Assembly: GCA_026545765.1 (NCBI GenBank)
Contig: CM048839.1
Span: 89,790,414 to 89,854,413, forward strand
Source of the DNA: Plantago major
Lineage: Eukaryota; Streptophyta; Magnoliopsida; Lamiales; Plantaginaceae
Length of the DNA: 64,000 nucleotides
Direction of reading: 5' to 3'
Within the stretch, counting starts at the first letter, position 1; each line of letters opens with the position of its first letter. This document shows, in pieces, positions 37,301 through 49,899 of this stretch. The notes below the pieces were generated by a model that had not been told where the DNA came from, did not search any database, and saw only the letters and a program-made list of their open reading frames with translations. A program made the translations under genes and the position numbers.

Positions 37301-39299
37301 ATCTTTCAACATTTTTTGTTGATTACATAATATATTATTTAATAACATGAATTAAAATTTCTAGGGGGCCTTTTACAATTTTTATAATATAATTATAATT
37401 TTCTAAAAAAATTATGGACTTAATTGCAAAATTAGAAACAAATTCCGGGCCAAATTGAAAACAACCAAAAATTTGTTAGGAATTTAAAAAACAAAAAAAA
37501 TAATATTAAAAGCTCACCGGCTCGGATCAAGTATTCTGATTCGATCTGGAGTCGCTTACCTGACTCTAGATCGGAATGTGACTCGATCCGAGCTGCGATT
37601 AGGATCTGTTATGATCCGATGGGAATAGCTCCCATCGGATCTGTTCCCACCGGATATTTAGTTTTTTTTAAATTTTTTTTTAACTTACCTCTTACTGAGT
37701 GGTTATTAGTTTTTGTTGAATATTATAAGTTGTAAAATATAATTTGATTTTGTACTAAATATCTTATTTGGTATAAGTTAGGGTCATATTTGTAATTTGC
37801 AGTAAAAACTTGTGAAGGGTTGTGTTTGGCTATACTTAAATTTGTTTGACTTTTGGACTTATATGTAATAGAAATATTCGAATTGTTACTTGTTCGTTAT
37901 TGTTGAACTAACTTGTATTTGGATGAGAAGAGGCTATCTAACAGGGATAGTGTATGTAATTAAAAAAAAAAAATATTATTCTAGCAGTTCGTCGGACTTT
38001 CGAATTGAGTGGATCAAAATTCAAATTTGACTCCATAATCTTATAGAGGTATAATGTATAGTTGAACACGAACCACCTGAGATTGAATTGCTCAAAACGA
38101 TCTCAACTCGTTTGCAGTTCTACTCAGACGTAATTAGGTGGTTTATCAGGAGTATAGGAAAAATTAATTTAAAAAAATTAAGTACAAACTTTTACAAGAG
38201 ACAATATCTCTTAAAAAAATAAGATCAATATCACATATTTAATTATAAGTGTCACTTTTGTAGTTTGGAAAATTGTATGTTTAAAATACATGAATTACTC
38301 GAATGTTTAAATATGCAATGCTTATAAAGTTAAATATATTTGTTGATCTCGAATCACAAAAAAAGAAAACAATAATGTCATGAAACTCAATCATGCAATT
38401 ACTTACTCGTAATTACTTACTAGTAGTAATTAAAATCGATTCAAGTTGACAAGAAGCTAACCGATGTATAGTTAAGTAGTTAGTGCCTGCTAGTGCAGCC
38501 AACTTGAATATCACAATCACATAATTATTCAATTTAAGGTCAGATGTTGATAATTTCATTAGGTGATCTTTCTGAATTGGCGTAATTCTCACACATAGAC
38601 AAGATTTTCTAATGAACGCATACAATACCAACATAAACCTAGGTCCTCAATCATAAAAGTAGTACACAAAACATGATTGGTTGTCTAATATTATATTTTT
38701 AACATCGTATATATATTTTAGTAGCAATATGCGGGTCAGAGACATCTTGATTATCATGAGAAATTTACGATGAAGCGAAGAGAATACTTCTTTATTCTCT
38801 ATCCGCAATCAAAACTGTTAGAATTTTAGTGGACGAATGAGCTTTCAATTTGTTCGATGTATTAGTTAATTGTGCCTGACACGTCGAAAATGAACATTCC
38901 ATGTAGTGTGTATATCGCCGTTGAAACGAATTACACTTAATGTATTAAGTCAATAAACTCACCAAGTGGTGAAAGTGTGATTAATGCTATATAGGTCTGT
39001 TTGATCAATGCAAGGATGGGTTAAGTCATTATTTACATAAGAATTTTTAGTCCTATATGCTAAAATCGTGTCTAAAGAGCTAAGGAATCGAAAAGCAAGT
39101 GGAAAAAAATCGAGTTTGTGATAAGATCTGGGAGCTCGCTGCGGCGATCCCCTAATGAAGTAGAGCTCATCGCCGTCGGGTGGAACAAAAACTTCTGTTT
39201 CTGTAGACCGATTGCGGGGGGAGGTGGTCTCGCCGCAGCGCGCCTTGTAGCTTCTGAAAGGGCGAGTTTTTCCTCAAAACTCGGAATTTTCATGAATGG
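34352..39299. other. WEB promoter and AT-rich intergenic region
   Basis: 34352-34900 is the likely WEB promoter and 5' region, with a GA-rich (CT-rich on the sense strand) leader near 34440-34490. Beyond it: a 13-C run at 35226-35238, a GC-richer repeat-like patch at 35880-36060 and a hairpin at 37613-37641. A small GC-rich patch at about 39110-39250 has frames on both strands but no recognisable protein. No gene is claimed. Confidence 0.4.
37613..37641. other. Perfect 12-bp hairpin
   Basis: GATCCGATGGGA, a 5-base loop ATAGC, then its exact complement TCCCATCGGATC. It lies in a GATC-rich patch (37520-37660), possibly part of a transposon. No adjoining gene or T-run supports a terminator. Confidence 0.6.
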
Positions 39300-41200
39300 A
39301 CACATCATTTTAGTTAAATAATTGTCTTCCTTTCAACTTGTGCATATTGGATGAAGGGTTAACACCGTTAACGAAAGGAGATAACTCTTAGAAATGATCA
39401 CGAAGCAAGTATAAGTATGTGGAGACGTTCTTCAGAGAAAAACACAACATAAGCCATACTTGCTCTGCAAATTATCATTTCCTTTTGCCCTTTTGTGCAT
39501 CCTTATACAATCAAACTAAAGTTCGACAAACTCGGCTATCTGAGTGAAACCTAGCCGTTTAAGAGAGGTTTTATCCTGGGAGACTGTTTTATAACACCTG
39601 TGTGCACCGTTGAGGGACAATAAAGTCTTAAGGAGAGATACTCTAACTATCGACTCTTCTCGGCCCTTATTGTTTATCTCCTCTACTACATATCCTGCTT
39701 ACCACTTCCCTTATCCCTTACAATCGTAAGACTTCGTTTGTCCGTGGAAGCAAAGAAGATGACTGAAATAGTAACTGGACTGGAATTTAATACTAATCTA
39801 ACTACGACACAGAGTTCAGTGTGTCGAGAACACCAAATTATGTCTATAACAGTTTCCAGTGTTATCAAGACACCAAGCTCGACTAAACAAAACTTAACCT
39901 AGACACCTAATCTCGACTTCAACATAATACACAACGGAAATAAACAAGACAGCGAGATAAGTTTCTAGCAAATTATATTTCTATAATCCACCGAGCGTCA
40001 ACGCAAAAAAAAATCCACTATATGTTTGTTGATAATGAATACAAAGAACTACTATAGATTTATTCTAACGAATATTTCTAGATGCAATAAAACTGAGTAA
40101 TCATAAAGAGTTACCTCTACCAATCTACCTATCAATCTTTAAAACAAAAAGAGAATTCTAGCTAGAAACAACTCAGAAAACTGGATGACAAATACGCAAA
40201 TCTACGAGATATAAACTCAATGTTTTCTTGCTTGCTTCACATGTATTGTCTTCGATGTATGACCCTCTATATATAAGAATGGAAACCACCTGTTAAACAG
40301 CAGAGTCCTACATCGATGTTGTTATGATCTTGTAAGTAGAATTCTAGTTGACTTCGTCTTCTTGGAAAACTACAACTCGAACGCCCATTCCCTTGTCGAC
40401 TTTGACTTGTATAGACTCTTGGATTCTACGGGATCTTTGTCCTAAAATATCTGCACATATATATCATCAAAACTGTGGAGCTTATTAGGAAATCGAATAA
40501 AGGTAAAAACTACAACATGATTAGATAAGCAAAGTGTGATACAATATCCAGTGTTTCCAGAATACTGAAGAAAACAATGTTTCCAAAACACTGGAGTAAG
40601 AACACTGTGTGTGTCTTCAATACACCCAGAAATCTTACACTTACAATGACGACAACAATGAATGATGCTCTAGTGGTTCGCCAACGGTTCCCAATGAGAA
40701 GCTTGGAGGAAGCAACTTCAAACGCGTGAAGTAAAAGATGTTCATCTACCTAACAACTATTGGCTTGGCGAACTTTCTTACATGTGATTCCCAAGACGCC
40801 CATGTTCTGGGTGACATCTCCACCGTTGCAACACTTGACGAGGCGGTGATCACTGGTGAAGAAAACTCGAAGAAGCAAGGAGCCTTCGACACTTGGTCAC
40901 ATAGCGACTTCCTCTGTAAGAACTACATTTTGAATTATCTTTCAGATTCTCTTTATACTGTTATTGTACGGTCTCTTCCACCAAATCATTTAGGGAATTG
41001 TTGGTAAAGAAGTATAGTGCTGAAAACGCTGAATTGAAAAAATTCATGGTAGCAAAATTTTTAAATTCAAAATGATGGATTCCAAATCTGTGGGGGTTCA
41101 AGTTGAAGAATTTCAAATGCTAATTTTGTTAGAGAGGTCTACCCAAACCTGTGGGGGTTCAACTAATAATTAGTTTTTCAGCTATACATTATTATCTAAT
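39300..41200 (+). mobile_element. Old broken Ty1/copia-type element fragment (gag-like part)
   Basis: About 40650-41170 resembles the start of a copia gag (UBN2-like) region, recognisable from pieces such as FIYLTTIGLANFLT and DFLCKNYILN. Upstream to roughly 39300 lies sequence with a TATA-like CTATATATAAG near 40264 that could be leader or LTR. No pol region and no second terminal repeat were recognised. The element is a fragment with several breaks and looks old. The left limit is a guess. Confidence 0.55.
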
Positions 41201-41959
41201 GTCATTCTAGTTTTGTTAAAGAGATCGATACCTGAACATGATACTTGCATTTTAAATAGTGGTGCTAGTTTTGGTGCGCGACTAGGACTTTACACCAGAA
41301 TCATCTCAACTTGGTATTGTAGTGGGCCTAGTGACATATTTTTAGATCTTCATTGCATTAGGATTCTGAATGGACAGGACACAAAAGAATAGAACTGAAA
41401 TAGGCAAGAAAGCAGAAAAATAAAGTGATCTTAATTACGAGAATGAAAAAAAGATGAAAAAGAATGAAAGAAGGTAGTTATAAGTAGTTATTTGAAAAAG
41501 TCTTTTGTAAGAAAACCAAAGTGACATACATACATGATCATATCATTTGCTGTTACAAGAATATTTTGTTTGAATTCGTCCCTAGGTCAGTTTCTATTAG
41601 GCATAAAATATTTTAGTCTTCATCCCAATAATATCTTCTTCTATAGTAGTTTTTTAATATATATATATAATACTACATCATTCATGAATCATGAATTTTG
41701 TGTACGCATTGGCTAATGCTGTCAACATGGAGTTTGAAAGAAAAAACCCTCTTAATGGTACTTAAATTGACATGACTTGTTAGAGTTAAAATTTGGTTCA
41801 CACGTATAGTTAATCAAGCGCAAAGTCGAGTTTTAATCTTCTTTTCTCGTTGAGTCGAGTGGTTAGACTCGCTCAAAACTCATCAAGGCTTTGTATGACC
41901 CATTTGAGTAAATACGTTTTCATTTCTTCATTTTTATCTTTTGCTCAATCTTGTTTGAT

Positions 41960-42128
41960 CCATTACGAGTCATATTCGAGCTCATTTATGGTGTTTCGAG
42001 CTCAAACTTGCATATTGACTCGTTTTGTTAATATGTTGAACCTAAAATGAGTCGCATTCCAGTACATTTATGTTGTTTCGAGCTCAAGTTTGCATATTGA
42101 CTCGTTTTGTTAATGAGCTGAACCTAGA
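41960..42128 (+). repeat. Tandem duplication, two ~84-bp units
   Basis: GAGTC.CATT...CATTTATG.TGTTTCGAGCTC and GCATATTGACTCGTTTTGTT occur in both units (about 41960-42043 and 42044-42128). Between this block and 43420 there is also a Stowaway-like half (CACCGTCCCAAAATAAATGA near 42618) and a (CATATT)n run near 42917-42940. Confidence 0.75.
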
Positions 42129-43420
42129 CTCCAAAGGTCCCCCATTTCAAAAGGATGAACTTCAGCCCCTTTCTTTTGTTTCCTTCACTAATATTGTTCT
42201 AACATTGCCAGATACCCAGTAACCCAGATCTATATTAAGATGGGTTATCATGATACTAATATTAGTACTTGGTACTTATGCCATGCACATGGCAGATGGG
42301 CAACTGTTAAACACGTTTATACAAGTGTGATTGCAAAAGAAATGAGAATCATATGTGCAGTAATCAGACATCAAGGTTAAGTTTATTCTGCTAATAAAAA
42401 TTTAAATATTATAATAATTGACAATTGGGACTTAATTTTCATCTTTCTCTCTCACTTATTCAATTTCAGCGCGCACATATGTCCCACCTTTTACTAAAGG
42501 TGATTTTCTCCCTTTTATTTACCAGTTTTCAAATAATTTTTGTTTTTTCAATTGAAAAATTCTTTTATTATTTAAAAAATTGCTTAATACACGTAGTGAA
42601 TACTAGTGTATTGCTCCACCGTCCCAAAATAAATGACACGTGTGATTTTAAGCACAAATATTAGTAATGTATAAAGTAAAATTAATGGACATAAAGTGGC
42701 TTTATAATACACGGATCCAAATAATTGTTGTACTACAATTTAACAAAAATGAAAATGTAATATTTGTACTATAACATATATAAATGAGATACAATATGTG
42801 AAATTCATTATGGTACGAACAAGTGAGCCACAATGCACATGGAGGAGATGTAAAATGACAGCCCAAACGTGGGACAAGGTGTACCATTACCAATCCACAA
42901 ACAAAAGGCTACCTCATATTCATATTCATATTCATATTATCATATGTATGGACTCCATGTTCATCAATCCTCAATTCACTTCATATGATAGATAGATACA
43001 TACCTCATTTATTCTCTTGCCAGCTTCACGTCACATCATTGTCAGTTAAACAAACTGAAAATTACAATTCAGAAGATTCTCTCTCTCACTACTCACTAGA
43101 TATACTGCATCTAAATGGTCTGTAACTACCAGATGCATCACGCATGTGTGTACACCATTCATTATTAGGAAGTACCAAGTCCACTTTCTTTCATCTCAAA
43201 CATTTTCTTGATTGTGGGGCTTTGCACAGCCTCAAAGGACTTGCATTCGACAAGTACCTGGCTGGTCGAACAGGCAAGTTGGTGATTTGGGATTCAATGT
43301 GTATACTAACTAGAGAAATGGATACAACAGAAACAGTAGATGTTTGGATTGGAATTTGTACATTTACACTTCATACTTTCTTCTACTGATATATGGCCAT
43401 TACGAGTCGGTGATACTTAT

Positions 43421-46400
43421 TTACTCATCATCATAGGAAACATGGAAACTGGTGGTGCAGCCAGGTGCCTCCACATTCTCTGCTCCACAACAGTCGTAAA
43501 ATTTAGCAGCATAGGGAGGATCATCTGGTCCCAACTCATAATACCTTCATGAAACAACATACAACAGTCTGTAAACAAAGTAACAAACAAAACATACCAC
43601 ATCGCGGTGCCCAGAAAAAAAGACACTTCATAACGTCACCACTAATCTGGAAATTATAAATTACTCTGTTACATTGGTCTACAATTATACCACAATTCAG
43701 AGTCAGATATCATATATGCAAAATGCAATTGCCAAATGTAACATCAAAATGATTTATAACCATAAATACCCCTCCATCCCAGACTCAACTTGGAGGATGC
43801 AGAGGTGGGCCGAATCATAAAAGCATAATTTAGTAGATGAGTTGCACAAAATGGTTAAGAAATTGGCATCTCAAGCTAAACAAGCAAAGATATCGACAGG
43901 ACCTCAGAATATCTGGAATCTGTTAAAAAGCAACTTAAAGACATGCATGCTTCTTGACATGATACATAATCTGAGATTGCTGTGCTTAAAGAGAAGGTGA
44001 GCTTGCTTGAAATTTCAGTCAGAAAGCAACAAAGGGATCTTGATTAATCTGAGGTTCTTGTCGAACTGGCTAAGTGTGAAGTTCTTAAGTCTTAAAAAAA
44101 CAAGAGACTGAATCTCTTCAGTACAAATTTGATGCTGTGGAGTGTGGATATCAAGATATAAATAAAAGACAGGTTTGCACTTTTCAGCTACGGGTGTACG
44201 GACACTCTAGAATTAAAGGAAAAAAAAAGAAGCTCATAAATGAGTTGGAAACTTCTAGAGATGAAGAAGATGAGGCAAGAAAGAATTGAAAAGTTTGGCA
44301 ACAGCCTTGCAGGAAGTGTCAGTTCAAGCAAGAAGATAGCAAAGAAAGGCTGTTATGCTCAAGAAGAAAAGAAGCAAGAATGCATAAAAAACTTTGGCAT
44401 CACCCTCGCAGGAAGTGTCAGTTGAAGCAAGAGATGGCAAAGAAATGATGTATCTATTCAAGTTGAGCATGAAAACAAGAACGAAAAACAAATTAAAGAT
44501 CTGGAGCTTGTCCTAAAACTAGGAATGAGAAGTATGAGAGTATGCTAATCATGCAAAACAACAGATCAATGCTGCCACTAGCTCAATGAAAGAATCAACA
44601 TACACACGACATGAGTATGAGAACTAAAAGTCCAAACGGGAGCAGGAGCTTACATTGTTGGATTCGAATTAAAAAATTTCAAAAAGATAACACTTCCATG
44701 GAAACGGGAATGAGCTGTTTCATTAATTTGCTAAAAATGGCAAAAAAGAAGCACATGCAATGAGGGAGGAAGAACTCTGGAAAAGTCTCTGCAACAAAAC
44801 TGAGGAGGTGGTCAACTTACAGGATGTCCTTCATGAGCAAAGGCTGCGAGCATGAAACTAAAAGAAGGTTTGCAGATACAGGAATGATTTCTTCAGGAGA
44901 ATGTATAGCTAGGAAAATAAGAGGCTTCAGTTGTAGCAGTCGAGTTATCTAAGTTGCTTGAAGAAGCTTTGGCCAAGGAAAAAGATGAGAAAGTGGTGAC
45001 AGAACAGACAGTGAGAAAGATTATGACTTGCTTCTGAAAGTGGTGGAATTTTCAGAGCAAAATGGTACTGGGAAATTGAAGGCTGAAGCGTAAGCTTGAG
45101 CTCCAATGTGGACTGAAGGAACGAGAAGCCCACTTAAGTCATTGGTTTTATTAATGATGGTGAACTGGTTGAGAGAGCTTCTAATGCTGAAAACATGACT
45201 GGCAAAAGTATAGATAATGAGGAAAAAGGAAAGCAAAAGTTTGGCGGTAGTTGAGATTAAAAACTGGGGAAGAAGTAACAAACTGAAAAGAGGCTATAAC
45301 AACATTGGTGCCCGAATGCTTAGAATCTAAAACTATTTCTTCACCAACTGGCATGTGTAAAGTTTGGCATGTTCCTGAATGATGCCGAATGTCGCATGCC
45401 TCTGAAGTGCAACATCTTATCCTGCTTCCGGAACACATTCTCCAACATTATATAGGAGGTACATTCAATACAATCTTTCATAAGTTCCACCTAAATATTA
45501 GGGTGTGATTGGTAGAGAATACACACTTTACGGTCAAACTTAAGGGTGTGATTAGTAGGACATTTTACAACACTTTTTAGCGGTTGACCAGACTTTTTAC
45601 AATGCTTGGTTGCATTTTGGTGTGTGTATTTGCAATGCAAATGTGTAAAGCCTGAATAAACGTGAGAGTTGTATTTTGAAATACACACCCAGTAGCGTTC
45701 TAAAATGACTACCCAAGGTAGTAATTTTGAAATACCACTAGTTGAGGGTTTTGGATACACATTTGAGGTTGTTGAAATGACATTATAGCCCCCAAAATCA
45801 CACATTAAAAATCCCAAATTAACCCCCAAACCCTAAATTATGCTTCCAGAAATTTCATGTTCTTCATTATGTCAGCACTTCATAACACAAGTATATCTCA
45901 TCCTTTCTGTATCTTAATCTAATGTTTGCCTTTTTTCTTTCCACCTCTTGTTTTGAATTGTTCTTTATTATGCAATTTTGTACCCGCTTTATTCTTTAAT
46001 TGCTCATAATTTTCTTTTCCAGACCAAGATCTACTAATTGAAATGAAAGCCAGCGATTGAATTTGTATTTGTATTATCGATTTTGTTGAGTACCTGTTCA
46101 AGTCTCCAGAATATTTTCCCTTTTCCTTAGCATCGTTATGCATATGGCCTCCCAAATGGATTTGTTCATTCATTACTTAATTAGTTTTGGTTTGGACTGA
46201 TTAATTGGGTTTATAACAAATTGTGACTTGGTTGCTGATTCTGATAAAATTGTTATAGTAATTAGTTTCTACACCACTCGCCATTGATACATTCTCCTTA
46301 GTTCTCGTAAGCAGGGGCGAGGCCACATGTATCAAGCCGGGAGTTAGTTTTCGGGAATCTTTTTTATATATGTTTTAAAATTATTTTTTTTTACAATTAG

Positions 46401-49385
46401 CACAGCTTATGTTTATAATGACATTTTAGAAAGAATATCACATGCCTTCAGTACAAGTATTCAAAATGGTTTCTCTTAATATACTTAGAAAGTACGATAT
46501 TTTAGACACTTTATATCTTATAATAAACTAATCTTTTTTTAATTATAGTTTTTCGGGAATCTTTTTTATATATGTTTTAAAATTTTTTTTTTTTACAATT
46601 AGCACAGCTTATGTTTATAATGACATTTTAGAAATATACTTAGAAAGTACAATATTTTAGACACTTTATATCTTTAATAAACTAATCTTTTTTTTTTTAA
46701 TAATATTAGTGAAAATCTATCCAAACAATTAAGCTGTTGTGTGATGTAAGTTTAGAATAATGGTAATAAAATGTACTTTTCCTAATGCCTTAGGAAAATC
46801 CGTGGTTTTCAAGAATTTCACTTATATTTTATTTATCGATTTTGAATTTTTAAATAATTATATATTATATCATTGAAAAAGTTAAAGGCGATCATGGAAC
46901 GAGACAATTTTTTGACTTCACCCCGGCTCGTAGGTGTAATATTATGAGTGTTTAAATTTGTCTTTCTTATGTTTGATTGTGTCCTATCTATTTATAGTTG
47001 ACCACTAAGAGTATATTCGAAACCACTTTCCGTAGTAAGGTGACAATATTCAAGGTTAATTTAATACTATCTTGTATACGTTTTTGAGGATGTGTTTTAC
47101 CAATTTTCAATTATCTGTACTAATTACTTATGTTAACATATTTTCTAAGAATTTTATGTATTTCTATGTTTAATTCCATATAATTGCATGCATGATTTGA
47201 AATGGTGTATATAATTAATAATGTTTTAAATTTAAGTAAGTGGATAAATTTATATTATAAAATATGGATGGGGATAAATATCAAATTTGGAGGAAAATTT
47301 GAAATTAGAAAATCACAATTGGAGGGAAATATGATCTTCTATTTTGCAAGTTTGTAAATCATTACCAAACATTGCTATGGCCTATGGTTATATTTAAAAA
47401 TAAGAGTGTAATTGTCAATTTGCATTAGTTAGTTAGGAAAAATATAAAATAAAACACAATAGTTAGTTTGTACCAAGTTTTGTGTTTCACAAAAAATACA
47501 ACTTTTACAAAAGCGGATGACCTACTAAGCATTGCAAAAACCGGTCAAACTACAACAACTTTTGCAACGGGCAAAAAAACTTGTAAAACTTAAGTTCGAT
47601 TGTAAATTATGTGTAATCTCTATCAATCACACCCTAAGTTTTGCCAGCCGTTGTAAGAGTTGTTGTAGTTTGACCGGTTTTTACAATGCTTGGTAGGTTG
47701 TGTGCTTGTGTAAAATTTATTGTATTTATGGTAAAATGCAATGCTTGGTACAGGTTAGCTGTTGCGTTTTATGTTGTATTGCCTAACTAACTAATGCAAA
47801 TGGACAATTGCACCCTTACTTTACTAACTATAGGTATGCTTGGTAATGTTTCACCAAGTTGCAAAACATTACTATTTGATATTTCCCTCCAATTGAAATT
47901 TGGGTGAAACTACATATGACTTATTTGCTCTATGTCTTGATTTAGTTTATTCTAGTTTCTTTTTGTTTAAGCACAAGGTATAGGCAATTTTCTACTTCTC
48001 CATGGTTTTGGTGATTTTTCAGAATTGTGGTTTTTGGGTACATTATAGTATGAATTACAAAACAAAAAAAATTCACTACACTTTACTTGCTTTGTACTCT
48101 GTAGCACTATGTGACTTTGAAATGCATGATAATCCTAATTGTTTCGAAGAAGAGAGAGTAAAAGTTACACAACACTCTTAACAGGTACGTTATTAGAATA
48201 TCTGATACTGCTTATTGTTCTAAAATTAAGAACTTTATTCTAATAGATGGCTTTATTTCTAATACAAATAGGCGTCGTTCTCGTATCTAAATGGATCAAT
48301 GTTCTGATTATTCAATGAAAGTGTTTGCAGGTAATGAATCATTATGACAATGTGATAAATACAGTAAATGAATAAAATGAAAACGCTGACATTTGCTATT
48401 TTTTATTTTATTTCTGATGGGAGGGGAAATGGAATTGTATTTAATATTGTGTGACTACGGTTTGTGGGCTAATTTTGGATTTTTGGGCTACAATATCATT
48501 TCAACAAGGACAAATGTGTATCCAAAACCATCAACTAGTGGTATCTCAACATCACTAGTACCTTCACTAAGGTAGTGATTTCAAAACCTCTAACTAGTGG
48601 TATTTCAAAACTCGGCCCCTACTTTTATTCGGTCTGTACGCATTGCATATACCAAGGTAGTAATTTCAAAACCTCAACTAAAGGTATTAAACTCACACAT
48701 TTTGCGAATACACACACCAAAAATGCAGTCAAGCTCCACTGTTAAAAGGCTGGCCAACCATTTAAAAAGTGTTGTAAAATGTACTGCAAATCACACGCTT
48801 CCATGATTTTCTACTCGACAAGTTATGAGGAGTCATCTTGAATTCCAAGTGATACCAATCCCACAAAGCATGTCTAATTACACAAGCAACTTGTTCTAAG
48901 CTTAGAAACTAAAGGAATGTAAGTTGGCCAACACAATACGCAACAGAGTTACCATGCCAGATAAACAAAAATCAGCTACAGCCAAACAAAGGCTCAAAAT
49001 CAATCTAGTATTATTGTATTTACCATTCTTCATCACTATATTTAATTAAGAGAACTGAATTCGACAACGCGAGTTAAGCTACAATTGATCAGAAATGCGA
49101 TAAACGAAGCACAGGTAGACAGTAAGAAAATAGGAATTGGGGTTACCTCTTCTGATCGTCGTGACGGCGACAGACGAAGAAGGAAGGATGAAATTGGCAG
49201 GAAGTAGAGGTATTGGAAGAAACAGAGTATGATTGTTTGCATCGCTTGCACACTATACTAGTACTACTACTCAATTCATGGCCATTCCTCTTTTCATCTT
49301 CTGAAACCCTTAATTTCTCCATAGAATGATTACAATCCATTTCTTTCTTCACTAACTTGTCTCCAAATTTATCTGCTTCTTTCAT
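43421..49385 (-). CDS. Small CHORD-like zinc-binding protein, 2 exons with a 5.6-kb intron
   Basis: Exon 1 is 49147-49385 and exon 2 is 43421-43544, both on the minus strand. The join (KAG|GTAACC donor, AAG acceptor, phase 2) completes Arg80 and gives 120 residues. Metal-ligand candidates: C46-x2-C49, C63-x2-H66, C72, H75, C98-C99, C109, H114. The order CxxC, Y, NTSxSCxFHP, then CC...PGCT...H resembles a CHORD zinc-binding module. I also recall conserved plant proteins with CRRHDDQKRYYELGPDDPPY continuing exactly as here, which supports the join. Function is unknown. The intron (43545-49146) holds a WEB pseudogene and several inverted repeats. The start is the first ATG in frame. Confidence 0.82.
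43793..45300 (+). pseudogene. Decayed inverted copy of the WEB-family gene
   Basis: Plus-strand sequence matches the sense strand of WEB exon 3 in order, for example GAGAAGGTGAGCTTGCTTGA and TTTCAGTC..AAGCAACAAAGGGATCT, corresponding to EKVSLLEISVRRQQRDLDE. It begins at the ETAKMAESYAR-equivalent part and fades after the KMWESCKIEE-equivalent part, so both ends of the gene are missing. Many stops and small indels leave no usable frame. It lies in inverted orientation about 10 kb from the intact gene, inside the intron of the CHORD-like gene. The left edge abuts a Stowaway-like CCCCTCCATCCCAGA. It includes an internal ~100-bp duplication at about 44288-44446. Confidence 0.88.
44288..44446 (+). 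repeat. ~100-bp internal duplication in the WEB pseudogene
   Basis: TTTGGCAACAGCCTTGCAGG + AAGTGTCAGTTCAAGCAAG (from 44293) recurs as TTTGGCATCACCCTCGCAGG + AAGTGTCAGTTGAAGCAAG (from 44393). The intact WEB gene has this segment once, so the duplication happened after the copy arose. Confidence 0.8.
45499..48830. mobile_element. Transposon(s) with long inverted repeats in the CHORD-like gene intron
   Basis: Four related blocks alternate in orientation: a (+, ~45499-45840), b (-, ~47340-47640), c (+, ~47641-47890), d (-, ~48430-48810). a and d share TACCACTAGTTGAGGGTTTT-type sequence and pair as ~350-bp inverted repeats. b and c form a ~245-bp palindrome around a 60-base spacer. The outermost 45 bases of a (TTAGGGTGTGATTGGTAGAG) also match the end of b. 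This suggests one element with long terminal repeats containing or abutting another of the same family. No transposase was recognised and no target duplication fixed. Family is unassigned; long-TIR MULE, hAT or foldback are possible. Confidence 0.7.
46345..46700 (+). repeat. Tandem duplication inside the inverted-repeat element
   Basis: GTTTTTCGGGAATCTTTTTT and ACAATTAGCACAGCTTATGT occur in both units (46345-46546 and 46547-46700). The second unit lacks about 45 bases in the middle (ATATCACATGCCTTCAGTAC... of the first). Confidence 0.85.
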
Positions 49386-49899
49386 AATAGTAAGTATTGC
49401 ATAGTGACCCTTCAAGTTGCTGATCTACACATGTATCTCTCTCAAATTCCAAAATGACCCCAAAATGTCGTTTTCTTTGTTGCAACAACGTTCGATAACT
49501 AAACTTTGTTAGTGGAACAGGGACCGGTCCAATCAAACTGGATTTTGGCTACTGTTATACGAAACATAACCCCCTCTTTTGCAATCCGTTTACATTTCTA
49601 TAGTGAAATACTATATGAATTATAACTTCTAGTTTTGTAACCAGTTTCCACTACTACGGTAAAATCTAACCGCTATTCAACATAACCGACATTTACATAG
49701 GCGCCCCCGTAATTTATGAAACTCGAAGAGAGTGTTTGTAATAAACCATGAAGAAAGAAGAAGTTGAGCAACTTGTAACAACAGATGAAGAAGATGATAA
49801 AAGTGCAACGAAAACCATATAAACAAACTCCTCCATTATCTGCCGCCGAGCAATCCAGCCGACTTGTGGCTGCTGTGCCTAAACTCCACCACCATCACC
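49386..49899. promoter_or_regulatory. Bidirectional intergenic region, CHORD-like gene and pfkB kinase
   Basis: The two genes start about 515 bases apart on opposite strands, so they share this promoter region. Upstream ATGs at 49748 and 49785 open short frames; the second overlaps the kinase start in another frame. If they lie in the transcript they could act as uORFs. The transcription start is not visible. Confidence 0.45.

Noticed and set aside
39072-39321. Frames on both strands in a GC-rich patch
   Set aside because: No splice structure or recognisable family; the patch may be a captured gene piece, but the evidence is too thin to call.
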